Assembly: GCA_003562655.1 (NCBI GenBank)
Contig: PWUC01000128.1
Span: forward strand, 1-17,831
Length of the DNA: 17,831 nucleotides
Source of the DNA: Clostridia bacterium
GTDB lineage: Bacteria > Bacillota_E > SLMV01 > PUMD01
Reading direction: 5' to 3'
Under the pieces are notes generated by a model that ran no database searches, had not been told where the DNA came from, and saw only the letters and a program-made list of their open reading frames with translations. Shown here piece after piece: positions 7,632 through 14,288 of this stretch. Numbering within the stretch: position 1 is the stretch's first letter; each line of letters opens with the position of its first letter. The position numbers and the translations under genes were made by a program.

Positions 7632-8504
7632 TCACGTCCCGCCCGTGAGCTCCCTGACCAGTCCGGGAACCTCCCAGGGCAGGTCTGCGACCAGGGCACC
7701 GCCCTCCTGCAGGGCCTGCTTCTTGCTCGAGTAGTTGCCCCTGTCGCCCTCCACGATGGCTCCGGCGTGACCCATGCGCTTGCCCGGGGGGGCGCTCCTG
7801 CCCGCCAGGTACGCCACCACCGGGGTGTCCATGGTCTTGATGAACTCAGCGGCCTCTTCCTCCGCCGTCCCGCCGATCTCCCCGACGAGGACTGCGGCCT
7901 CCGTCTCATCGTCGTGTTCGAAGTCCTTGAGGGCATCCACAAAGCTGATGCCGACCACCCGGTCACCGCCCATACCCACCGCGGTGCTGACCCCGAGGCC
8001 GGCCGCGGCCAGCGAATGGGCGATCTCGTAACTGAGGGTCCCACTTCTGGACACCAGGCCGATGTCCCCCCGGGCAAAGACATGACCGGGCATGATGCCG
8101 ATCTTGCAGCGGCCGGGGGTCAGCACGCCGAAGGTGTTGGGACCCAGGACCCGGGTCCCCTCCGCGGCGGCGTAGGCCATCACCTCCATGGCATCGTGCA
8201 GGGGCACGCCCTCGGTGATGATCACCAGAAGGTCGACCCCGGCCGCGATGGCCTCAAAGGCGGCATCCCTGACGAAGGGGGCCGGGATGAACAGCACCGA
8301 GGCATTGGGGCCGTGATTCTGCATCGCCTGGTCCACGGTGTTGTAGACGGGGACGCCCGAAACCTCCTGCCCGCCCTTGCCGGGTGATGTTCCGGCCACG
8401 AGGCGCGTGCCGTACCGGACCATCAGGTCCGTGTGGAAGGTCCCCTGGTTCCCCGTGATCCCCTGGACCAGGACCTTGGTCTTTTCATCGATCAGAATGG
8501 CCAT
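7632..8504 (-). CDS. sucD: Succinyl-CoA ligase alpha-subunit-like protein
   Basis: A 290-residue alpha subunit of an ADP- or GDP-forming acyl-CoA ligase, matching the usual SucD length. It binds CoA and carries the phosphorylated histidine, predicted as His246 in GKRMGHAGAI. The N-terminal Rossmann part is clear (VLVQGITGNQGTFH, 12-24), as are SPGKGG (40-45), SRSGTLSYE (152-160) and GEIGGTAEEEAAE (208-220). Some normally constant residues differ: GPNCPG is GPNTFG here (121-126), IGGDP is MGGDR (178-182), and the stretch after the active site reads GNYSSKKQAL rather than the usual GTADEK form. So the fold and chemistry are secure, but succinate as substrate is not. The ATG overlaps the end of sucC by 20 bases and has GGGAGGGAG upstream. 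Confidence 0.9.
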   Translation of the reverse strand: MAILIDEKTKVLVQGITGNQGTFHTDLMVRYGTRLVAGTSPGKGGQEVSGVPVYNTVDQAMQNHGPNASVLFIPAPFVRDAAFEAIAAGVDLLVIITEGVPLHDAMEVMAYAAAEGTRVLGPNTFGVLTPGRCKIGIMPGHVFARGDIGLVSRSGTLSYEIAHSLAAAGLGVSTAVGMGGDRVVGISFVDALKDFEHDDETEAAVLVGEIGGTAEEEAAEFIKTMDTPVVAYLAGRSAPPGKRMGHAGAIVEGDRGNYSSKKQALQEGGALVADLPWEVPGLVRELTGGT

Positions 8505-9627
8505 CAGAATCTCCCTCCCCCCGGGCGCCCGCCGCCCTGGCGGCTGCCCTGGCCGCCTCCTCCAGGTTGCGAAAGGCGGTTATGCCCGCCTCTTCCAGGA
8601 CCGACAGTCCCTGCTCATCGTTGGTGCCGGCCAGACGGACGACAAGGGGGTCCTGCAGGTGCCCTTCCTCCTTGACCTGAACGACGGCACGGGCCACATC
8701 ATCGCAGCGGGTGATCCCGCCGAAGATGTTCACCAGGAGCACCTTCGGCCGCGTTGAGGCCAGGATTCTGAGGGCATCCGTCATGTCCTCGACCCCGGCC
8801 CCGCCGCCGGCATCCAGGAAGTTCATGGCGCCAGAGCCGTAGTGCTGGAGAATGTCCATGGTGGCCATGGTCTCGCCGGCCCCATTGGCCATGACCGCCA
8901 CGTCGCCATCCAGCTGCACGTAGGACAGGCCCAGGGCGACAACCCTCTCCTCCGCATCGGAGCGAACCGTCGTATCGGGATGGTCATGCCTGAAGCTGCT
9001 GTCCCGGTCGATGTTGAGGCGGGCATCGGCGGCGATCAACCGGTCCCCACAGACCGTGAGCGGGTTGATCTCCGTAAGCTCTGCATCCTGCTCCCGGAAC
9101 AGCCGGTACAGGGACAGGGCGACGTCCACAAACTGACGCGCAGGTCCGCCGGACAGGCCCATCTCCTCGGCAATGGCGCGGGCCTGGTAGGGGAAGAGCC
9201 CCCACTCGATGGCGATCTCTCGCCGGACGATGTACCGGTCGGGAACCTCCTCTATGTTGACCCCACCGCGGGCCGAGGCAATGACCAGGGGGCAGCGGTT
9301 CCCGGGGTGCACGGTGATGCCCAGGTACAGCTCCTCGTCGATGTCCAGCCGCTGTTCCACCAGAAGCCGGTCCACGGGGTATCCCCGGATCTCGGAACCG
9401 AGCAGCAGGGAGGCGGCCTCCCGGGCGCTCGCCGGGTCATCGGCGAACTTGATGCCTCCCGCCTTGCCTCTTCCGCCGGCGAGGATCTGGACCTTCACCA
9501 CAACGGGAGCCTCCAACTCCGCGGCAACCCCGGCCGCTTCCTCTGGATTCCAGACCACCCGCCCCCCCGGAACGGGTATGCCGTAGTCTGCAAAAATCTC
9601 TTTGGCCATGTACTCATACAGTTTCAT
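8485..9627 (-). CDS. sucC: Succinyl-CoA ligase beta-subunit-like protein
   Basis: A 380-residue ATP-grasp beta subunit, close to the normal SucC length. It binds the nucleotide and carboxylate, and with the alpha subunit joins CoA to a carboxylic acid. Marks: MKLYEYMAKEIFADYGIPVP at the start, VVKVQILAGGRGKAGGIKF (43-61), TEINPLTV, ANGAGETMATMDI, NFLDAGGGA and VNIFGGITRCDDVA. The frame is open up to 9747, but MKLYEYMAKE is where family members begin, so the ATG at 9627 is used. That ATG lacks a close Shine-Dalgarno sequence; the nearest strong one (GGAGGTGAAGAGAGG) lies about 30-45 bases upstream, beyond a small hairpin. It overlaps sucD by 20 bases. A promoter is visible at 9816-9844, leaving a leader of roughly 180 bases. 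Confidence 0.9.
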   Translation of the reverse strand: MKLYEYMAKEIFADYGIPVPGGRVVWNPEEAAGVAAELEAPVVVKVQILAGGRGKAGGIKFADDPASAREAASLLLGSEIRGYPVDRLLVEQRLDIDEELYLGITVHPGNRCPLVIASARGGVNIEEVPDRYIVRREIAIEWGLFPYQARAIAEEMGLSGGPARQFVDVALSLYRLFREQDAELTEINPLTVCGDRLIAADARLNIDRDSSFRHDHPDTTVRSDAEERVVALGLSYVQLDGDVAVMANGAGETMATMDILQHYGSGAMNFLDAGGGAGVEDMTDALRILASTRPKVLLVNIFGGITRCDDVARAVVQVKEEGHLQDPLVVRLAGTNDEQGLSVLEEAGITAFRNLEEAARAAARAAGARGEGDSDGHSDR

Positions 9628-9773
9628 AGATTCAGAATAGCCCAAAAACTGCGCGGGCTGTCCTCTCTTCACCTCCGTAGTGAGATAAAATCCCTCGGGC
9701 TGCCTCCAGGGCCGGCGGGCCTGTCCGCCGCGCCCGAGGAGGATCATTTCCTCTTCACTGACCTGGCATCATC

Positions 9774-9799
9774 CTGCGCCGCAGACAGATCCGGCGCAG
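9774..9799 (-). other. Leader hairpin upstream of sucC
   Basis: CTGCGCCG and CGGCGCAG form a perfect eight-base-pair stem with a ten-base loop, just downstream of the predicted transcription start. It is flanked by further complementarity: CACTGA at 9756-9761 with TCAGTG at 9807-9812, and a GAGGAGG / CCTCCTC pair around it. This indicates a structured 5' leader. It does not match a riboswitch consensus that I know. Confidence 0.4.
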
Positions 9800-9815
9800 A
9801 CCCTCCTCAGTGCCA

Positions 9816-9844
9816 ATCATACCCTGCCGGGACCGCCGTCGCAA
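9816..9844 (-). promoter_or_regulatory. Predicted sigma-70-type promoter of the sucC operon
   Basis: On the minus strand, TTGCGA (9839-9844) and TATGAT (9816-9821) are separated by 17 bases. The -10 box matches five of six consensus positions and the -35 box four of six. The expected start is near 9809, giving a leader of about 180 bases before sucC. It lies just after the amidohydrolase gene and would make the downstream genes independent of it. Confidence 0.6.
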
Positions 9845-9868
9845 ACAACCGCCGCCCGGGCAGGGGCA

Positions 9869-9901
9869 GGTCCCCCCCCGTCACCCGGGTGCAGAGGGAC
9901 C
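9869..9901 (-). terminator. Possible hairpin after the amidohydrolase gene
   Basis: GGTCCC (9869-9874) and GGGACC (9896-9901) can pair around the palindrome CACCCGGGTG (9882-9891). It sits 21 bases after the amidohydrolase stop and before the sucC promoter, the expected place for a terminator, but there is no T-tract. Confidence 0.3.
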
Positions 9902-9921
9902 CCAATCACTTCATCCGCATA

Positions 9922-11577
9922 TCACCGGCAGCAGGCGCCGCGGTCAAAGACGACCCGGCCGTCAATGATGGTCATGTCGACTCCCAGGTCGCGCAGGGCA
10001 TCATCGCCGACAGAGCCGTAGTCGTCGTCGAGGACCGCCACATCCGCGGCCTTGCCGACCTCCAGGGAACCCGTCAGGTCCTCCCAGAAGGTCAGGTAGG
10101 CGCCGTTGTAGGTGAACATGCGCAGGGCCTCAAACCGGTCCACCTTCTCCTCGTCGCCGAGGGTCGCACCCCGGGAGGTCTTGCGCGTAACCGCGCTGTG
10201 GATGCCCCAGAAGGGGTTGTAGTGAGCCGAGGTCATGTCTGAATTGCAGGCCACCACGATCCCCCGCTCCGAGTAGGTCTTCAGGGGCTTGAACTCCCGC
10301 AGCCTCTCCGGGGTCACCGCCGAAAAATACAGGTCCCCTTCCACCCATATGAAGCCGGGCTGGACGGACACGGAGATGCTGTGCCGCTCCATGAGTTCGA
10401 GGGCCTCGGGGGTCGCAAAATATGCGTGGATGATGTTGTGCCGGACATCCTCCCGCGGATCCCGACCGGCGACGGCATGGAAGGCGGAACAGGCCATGTC
10501 CTGGGCCAGGTCGCCGCAGCAGTGGATTCCGATGGACCAGCCCGCCGAGTGACCCTCTGCGAACCACTTCCGCAGGTTGTCCGCATTGAGGCGCAGGGGG
10601 ATCTCGCTCCGGGTGCCGTCGATGAAGGGATCGTGCATCAGGGCGGTCATGCTGCCCAGTCCCCCGTCCATGGCCATCTTCAATGCCCCGATGCGAAGCC
10701 ACTCATCACCGAAGTTGGTGTGAACCCCGATGTGGTCCAGCCGGCCCTCCAGGTTCTCATCCTCACTGGCCCGCAGCCCGTACCACACCGGCATCATGTT
10801 GACCCTGAGGGGCAGGTGACCGCCCTCCCGGGCATTCTGATACGCCCTCATCATGAGGGGAGGCACGCCCGGGTCGAGCAGGCTCGTTATCCCGTGGCGA
10901 ACGTACTCCGCCGCCGCAGTGCGGATGTAGCCCTCGTACTGCCTGACTCTCTCGGTTGAACTCATCGACGGCATCGCCCTGCGAACCGCCTCCTGCGCAC
11001 CCGACCGGAGCACCCCCGTCGGACGCCCCCGGTCATCGCGGTCTGCGGTCCCCCGCTCCGGGTCGGGACCGTCATCGGTGATGTCGGCCAGCTCCAGAGC
11101 CCTGGAGTTGACGACGCTCATTCCGAAGAGCCGGTTGAGGATCACCGGGTTGTCCGGAGCTGCCTCGTCCAGATCCCAGCGGGTGGGCATGCGCCACTCC
11201 TCGAACTGGTTCTCGATCCAGCCGGCTCCCTGGATCCATTCGCCCGGGGCCGCCGATTCCGCCCGCTCGGCGACCATCTTTTGCAGCTCGGGGATGCTTC
11301 TCGCATCGAACAGGATCACCCCGTCGCTCATCATGGCGCCGGCGGTCGGAAGGTGGTTGTGCGAATCGACGATCCCGGGAATCGCCGAACGCCCCTCCAG
11401 GTCAACGATCTCGGTGTCTTTTCCGGCCAGGGCCCGGATCTCATCGCTGCCCCCGACGGCGGTGATCTTGCCGGCGGTGACCGCCATGCCCGCAAACTGC
11501 CTGCTTTCAGCATCGGCGCTGTAGATCGGCCCGTTGACCAGGACTATGTCCGGACAGTGAAGGCTCGTCCTCGGCAT
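9922..11577 (-). CDS. YtcJ-like amidohydrolase (amidohydrolase family 3)
   Basis: A 551-residue metal-dependent hydrolase of the amidohydrolase superfamily, YtcJ/family 3 branch, normally cytoplasmic and acting on amides, imines or N-acyl compounds. The N-terminal beta-sandwich part (DIVLVNGPIYSAD, AVGGSDEIRAL) leads into IPGIVDSHNHL, with metal ligands His73 and His75. Further predicted active-site residues are Lys300 in GALKMAMDGG, His352 in GIHCCGD, His384 in IIHAYF and Asp447 in VACNSDMTS. The C-terminal sandwich ends with GSLEVGKAADVAVLD and TIIDGRVVFD. The ATG at 11577 is preceded by AGGAGGGG at good spacing; the frame open further upstream lacks such a site. It is divergent from the carboxyltransferase operon. 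The substrate cannot be deduced. Confidence 0.9.
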   Translation of the reverse strand: MPRTSLHCPDIVLVNGPIYSADAESRQFAGMAVTAGKITAVGGSDEIRALAGKDTEIVDLEGRSAIPGIVDSHNHLPTAGAMMSDGVILFDARSIPELQKMVAERAESAAPGEWIQGAGWIENQFEEWRMPTRWDLDEAAPDNPVILNRLFGMSVVNSRALELADITDDGPDPERGTADRDDRGRPTGVLRSGAQEAVRRAMPSMSSTERVRQYEGYIRTAAAEYVRHGITSLLDPGVPPLMMRAYQNAREGGHLPLRVNMMPVWYGLRASEDENLEGRLDHIGVHTNFGDEWLRIGALKMAMDGGLGSMTALMHDPFIDGTRSEIPLRLNADNLRKWFAEGHSAGWSIGIHCCGDLAQDMACSAFHAVAGRDPREDVRHNIIHAYFATPEALELMERHSISVSVQPGFIWVEGDLYFSAVTPERLREFKPLKTYSERGIVVACNSDMTSAHYNPFWGIHSAVTRKTSRGATLGDEEKVDRFEALRMFTYNGAYLTFWEDLTGSLEVGKAADVAVLDDDYGSVGDDALRDLGVDMTIIDGRVVFDRGACCR

Positions 11578-11631
11578 GTTTTCCCCTCCTACTAAGAAAA
11601 TGATCCCCACCTGAGAGGGTTTCTTGCCCCG

Positions 11632-11659
11632 GTCCCCAACTCCTGCCGCGTTGGGGGAC
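11632..11659. repeat. Inverted repeat in the divergent intergenic region
   Basis: GTCCCCAAC (11632-11640) and GTTGGGGGAC (11650-11659) are inverted repeats with one extra G in the right arm and a nine-base spacer. It lies between the two divergent genes, upstream of the plus-strand promoter and in the probable leader of the amidohydrolase gene. It may be a regulator operator or an mRNA hairpin. Confidence 0.45.
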
Positions 11660-11675
11660 AAATTCGCGCTGGGGG

Positions 11676-11704
11676 TTGGCTGTCGCGATGCGATTCTTTA
11701 GTAT
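11676..11704 (+). promoter_or_regulatory. Candidate promoter of the carboxyltransferase operon
   Basis: TTGGCT (11676-11681) and TAGTAT (11699-11704) are spaced by 17 bases, each matching four of six consensus positions. The sequence just here is unusually AT-rich for the window. It would start transcription near 11711, about 55 bases before the proposed TTG start of the OadG-like gene. Confidence 0.4.
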
Positions 11705-11744
11705 ATGAGTATATGGGTGAAGTACAGCTGCAGCCCTCGCCGTG

Positions 11745-11753
11745 AAGGAGGTG
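11745..11753 (+). promoter_or_regulatory. Ribosome binding site of the OadG-like gene
   Basis: AAGGAGGTG, a near-perfect Shine-Dalgarno sequence, 11 bases before a TTG at 11765 and 23 before an ATG at 11777. It argues against the upstream ATG at 11705 and for the TTG start. Confidence 0.55.
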
Positions 11754-11764
11754 GGACTGTCCTC

Positions 11765-12202
11765 TTGACAGACACAATGGTGACCCTACTGGCAGCCCAA
11801 AACATAGACGGTCTACAGGTGACAGCCACCGGCCTCAGCGTCGTGTTTCTGGTGCTGGGTATGCTGTGGGTCGTTCTTCAGCTGCTCAACGTGGCCTTCC
11901 GTGAACCCCAGGCCCAACCACCCCAGGACCAGAAGCTCGCCGAGGTCGACGAACCGGCCCCTGAACCCATCCCCGAACCCCCTGCACCCATTGCGCCGGC
12001 CATTGATCCCAGACTCCCCGCAGTCATCACGGCAGCAGTGGTGGACACCCTGGATTATGTCCCGGGAGCCATATCCATAAGGCGGGCTGAAGGCGGGAGA
12101 AGGCCGCAGGTGATTGCCGCCATCCTGGCTGCGGTCGCTTCCCAGCTCGAGATCGATGATCTTCCCAGGTCGGTGCGAATCCAGAAGGTTGAGAGGAGAT
12201 AG
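11765..12202 (+). CDS. OadG-like membrane subunit of a biotin-dependent carboxyltransferase complex
   Basis: A 145-residue protein with one N-terminal TM helix (about 17-43, GLQVTATGLSVVFLVLGMLW onward), the hallmark of OadG, the gamma subunit of oxaloacetate or methylmalonyl-CoA decarboxylases that anchors and assembles the complex. A Pro/Glu-rich linker follows (48-80), then a C-terminal region with the OadG-type VITAAV and ISIRR motifs. That motif pair appears twice: PAVITAAV with ISIRRAE (85-109), and PQVIAAIL with VRIQKVE (114-143). The TTG start is chosen because AAGGAGGTG precedes it; the ATG at 11777 is an alternative, while the ATG at 11705 has no ribosome site. It ends four bases before the biotin carrier gene. 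Confidence 0.78.
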   Translation: MTDTMVTLLAAQNIDGLQVTATGLSVVFLVLGMLWVVLQLLNVAFREPQAQPPQDQKLAEVDEPAPEPIPEPPAPIAPAIDPRLPAVITAAVVDTLDYVPGAISIRRAEGGRRPQVIAAILAAVASQLEIDDLPRSVRIQKVERR

Positions 12203-12206
12203 CAGG

Positions 12207-12650
12207 ATGAAAAGGCGCTTGAAAGTAACCGTCAACGGAGAAGAGTTTGACGTCATCATCGAGGATTCAGGCGAAGAGGCCACGCCCACGTCACGCCCCA
12301 CTCCAGCCCAGGCCGAATCTACTCAGCGACCCAGGCCCCGCGCGGTTCCCCGCGTGCAGCCCGAGCCCGAACCGGAACCGGAGCCGGAACCAAAGGCGGA
12401 GCCACCGCAGGTCACCCCCGGGGGCCGTGGAGACACGGAGATCTCCGCACCCCTCTCCGGGACCATCAAATCGGTGAAGGTAAAAGTGGGCGCCAGGGTG
12501 ACGACCGGGGAGACGGTGCTGACCCTCGAGGCCCTGAAGCTCGAAAATGAGATCATCTCACCGGTCAACGGCACCATCGCCAGCGTGGAGGTATCAGACG
12601 GGCAGAACGTGGAGAGCGGTCAGCTCCTGCTGACCATCAACTCGGCCTGA
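12207..12650 (+). CDS. Biotin carboxyl carrier protein with EALKLENE site
   Basis: A 147-residue biotin carrier that shuttles carboxyl groups on biotin between partner active sites. The N-terminal part (MKRRLKVTVNGEEFDVIIED) is the usual docking strand-loop of decarboxylase or carboxylase carriers. A Pro/Ala/Glu linker (25-72) includes a tandem Glu-Pro run (52-62). The biotinyl domain spans about 77-146, with ISAPLSGTIKSVKVKVG and ISPVNGTIASVEVSDGQNV. The predicted biotinylated residue is Lys111 (codon 12537-12539), in EALKLENEI; the normal motif is EAMKMENEI, so both flanking methionines are leucine. Lipoyl domains usually show ETDKA instead, so biotin remains the better call. The ATG has AGGAG eight bases upstream and lies inside an obvious operon. 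Confidence 0.88.
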   Translation: MKRRLKVTVNGEEFDVIIEDSGEEATPTSRPTPAQAESTQRPRPRAVPRVQPEPEPEPEPEPKAEPPQVTPGGRGDTEISAPLSGTIKSVKVKVGARVTTGETVLTLEALKLENEIISPVNGTIASVEVSDGQNVESGQLLLTINSA

Positions 12651-12678
12651 TTGATGAGAATCTGACAGGGAGGTTGCA

Positions 12679-14025
12679 ATGAACCGTCCTCGTAAGGTGA
12701 AGATCACCGACACCATTTACCGTGATGCCCATCAGTCGCGCATGGCGACCCGCATGAGCACCGAAGACATGCTGCCCGTGGCAAAAGATATCGAGGAAAT
12801 TGGCTACTGGGCCCTCGAGATGTGGGGAGGAGCCACCTTCGACAGCTGTCTTCGCTACCTCAAAGAATGCCCGTGGATCCGGGTGCGGCGCCTGCGCGAG
12901 CAGATCAGCAGCACCGGTTTTATGATGCTGCTCCGGGGTCAGAACATCCTCGGATATAAGCACTATCCCGACGATGTGCTGGAAGCTTTCGTCAAGGCGG
13001 CGGTGGATAACGGGATCAACATCATCCGCATCTTCGATGCTCTGAATGATGTCCGCAACATGGAGATGGCCATTCGAGCCACACGGGCCGCGGGCGGTCA
13101 CGTCCAGGCCTCGGTCGTCTACACCATCAGCCCCGTTCACGACATCGACCACTACGTGCAGACCGCCGTTGAGCTTGAGAAGATGGGGGCCAACACCCTC
13201 TGCGTCAAGGACATGGCCGGGATCCTCGCCCCCTACCGGGGATATCACCTGGTGGAGGAGATGAAGAAGGCCATCAGCATCCCCATCGATGTTCACAGCC
13301 ACATGACCACCGGCATGGCAGCGATGTCCTACCTCAAGACCATCGAGGCGGGAGCGGACATTGTCGACACATGTCTGAGTGCCTTCGCCAACGGCACCGC
13401 CCAGCCTGCCACCGAGAGCCTGGTCGCCGTCCTCCAGAACACCCCCTACGACACCGGACTCGATCTCGAGAAACTGGCAGAGATAAACCGACATTTCAAG
13501 GGCATCAGGGAGAAGTACGGTGACTTCTTCACACCCGCTGACGTCGACGCTCAGTGCCTGGTATACCAGGTCCCAGGAGGTATGCTCTCGAACCTCAGGG
13601 CCCAGCTGAATGCCCAGGGCATGCTGAACAGGTGGGACGAGGTCCTGACCGAGGTGCCTCGGGTCCGGGAGGAGCTGGGTTACCCGCCGCTGGTGACGCC
13701 CATGAGCCAGATTGTGGGGACGCAGGCGGTGTTCAACGTGGCCACCGGTGAGCGATACGCGATAAAGTCCAAGGAGATTCGCGATTACGTTCGCGGCATG
13801 TACGGGCGGCCGCCCGGCGAGATCTCCGACGAGATCAAAAAGAAGATCATCGGCGACGAGGACGTTCTGACCACGAGACCGGCCGAGCTGTTGGAACCCG
13901 GACTGGAAAAGGCCCGGGCCGCAATCGAGGATTACATCCGCAAGCCCGAGGATGTTCTTTCCTACGCCCTGTTCCCGGAACAGGCCCTGGAGTACTTCAA
14001 GCACCGCGAGGCCCACGGCGAGTAG
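12679..14025 (+). CDS. Biotin-dependent carboxyltransferase subunit (OadA/PycB/transcarboxylase 5S type)
   Basis: A 448-residue carboxyltransferase of the DRE-TIM metallolyase group, which transfers carboxylate between biotin and a 2-oxo acid (oxaloacetate or pyruvate). Metal and catalytic sites: DTIYRDAHQS (11-20, Asp16 ligand), EMWGGATFD (47-55), RGQNILGYKHYPDDV (86-100), RIFDALND (117-124), Lys177 in CVKDMAG (the lysine carbamylated in the family), and His206 and His208 in VHSHMTTGMA. The conserved C-terminal domain begins at QVPGGMLSNL (297-306). It has no fused biotin domain; the carrier is the preceding gene. The ATG has GGGAGG nearby. Whether the complex is a decarboxylase, a transcarboxylase or part of pyruvate carboxylase is not decided: neither a decarboxylase beta subunit nor a biotin carboxylase is encoded in the window. 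Confidence 0.92.
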   Translation: MNRPRKVKITDTIYRDAHQSRMATRMSTEDMLPVAKDIEEIGYWALEMWGGATFDSCLRYLKECPWIRVRRLREQISSTGFMMLLRGQNILGYKHYPDDVLEAFVKAAVDNGINIIRIFDALNDVRNMEMAIRATRAAGGHVQASVVYTISPVHDIDHYVQTAVELEKMGANTLCVKDMAGILAPYRGYHLVEEMKKAISIPIDVHSHMTTGMAAMSYLKTIEAGADIVDTCLSAFANGTAQPATESLVAVLQNTPYDTGLDLEKLAEINRHFKGIREKYGDFFTPADVDAQCLVYQVPGGMLSNLRAQLNAQGMLNRWDEVLTEVPRVREELGYPPLVTPMSQIVGTQAVFNVATGERYAIKSKEIRDYVRGMYGRPPGEISDEIKKKIIGDEDVLTTRPAELLEPGLEKARAAIEDYIRKPEDVLSYALFPEQALEYFKHREAHGE

Positions 14026-14035
14026 ACAGACGGAA

Positions 14036-14066
14036 GGGGAGAGCGACGAGCCACGTCGCTCTCCCC
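14036..14066. terminator. Hairpin between convergent operons
   Basis: GGGGAGAGCGACG (14036-14048) and its exact complement (14054-14066) form a 13-base-pair stem with a five-base AGCCA loop. It starts 11 bases after the carboxyltransferase stop and lies nine bases beyond the stop of the minus-strand metal-binding gene. It can therefore act in both directions. There is no T-tract on either strand, so it is atypical, but the position is what a bidirectional terminator would have. Confidence 0.65.
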
Positions 14067-14074
14067 CCCAGGCA

Positions 14075-14284
14075 TTATCTTTCGACTGCAAAGCCCGCCC
14101 CCTCTATGGCGGTCCGGATCCTCCCCGCTGCGATCACATCGGCATCATAGTCGACGGTGACCCGGCCCCCGGCCAGGTCAACCTGCACACCGCTGACACC
14201 TGCAAGATCGCTGAGGGTGCTCTGAACCATCTCCTTGCACCCCTCACACATCATGCCCGCGACGGCAATCACCTCAGTGGTCAT
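14075..14284 (-). CDS. Heavy-metal-associated (HMA) domain protein, CopZ-like
   Basis: A 69-residue single HMA domain with the metal-binding loop GMMCEGC (Cys13 and Cys16) and the regular beta-alpha-beta-beta-alpha-beta spacing (SGVQVDLAGGRVTVDYDAD, then AAIEGAGF-like ending). Such proteins bind Cu(I) or a similar soft metal and hand it to P-type ATPases or regulators. No metal ATPase or CsoR/CopY gene is in the window, so the partner is unknown. The ATG overlaps nothing but lies only four bases after the DUF1405 gene, with GGGGGAGTGAGG as ribosome site, so it is the last gene of that operon. Confidence 0.9.
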   Translation of the reverse strand: MTTEVIAVAGMMCEGCKEMVQSTLSDLAGVSGVQVDLAGGRVTVDYDADVIAAGRIRTAIEGAGFAVER

Positions 14285-14288
14285 GACC

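Noticed and set aside
8485..9747. Longer start for the beta subunit at 9747
   Set aside because: It would add 40 residues not typical of SucC, whose family begins at the MKLYEYMAKE-type sequence. The extension lies in a structured leader.
8842..10242. 466-residue plus-strand ORF
   Set aside because: It is antisense to sucC and the amidohydrolase gene and crosses the sucC promoter region; it has no protein-like motifs.
9922..11661. Longer start for the amidohydrolase at 11661
   Set aside because: The extension would include the inverted repeat and the ribosome site AGGAGGGG just ahead of the ATG at 11577, which is the natural start.
12207..12650. Reading the carrier as a lipoyl domain because MKM is missing
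   Set aside because: The EALKLENE context, the ISPVNGTI repeat and the neighbouring carboxyltransferase all fit a biotinyl domain. Lipoyl domains usually have an ETDKA-type site.
12637..14091. 484-residue minus-strand ORF
   Set aside because: It is exactly opposite the carboxyltransferase gene, which has all catalytic motifs. The antisense product is rich in His, Val and Gly without a family.
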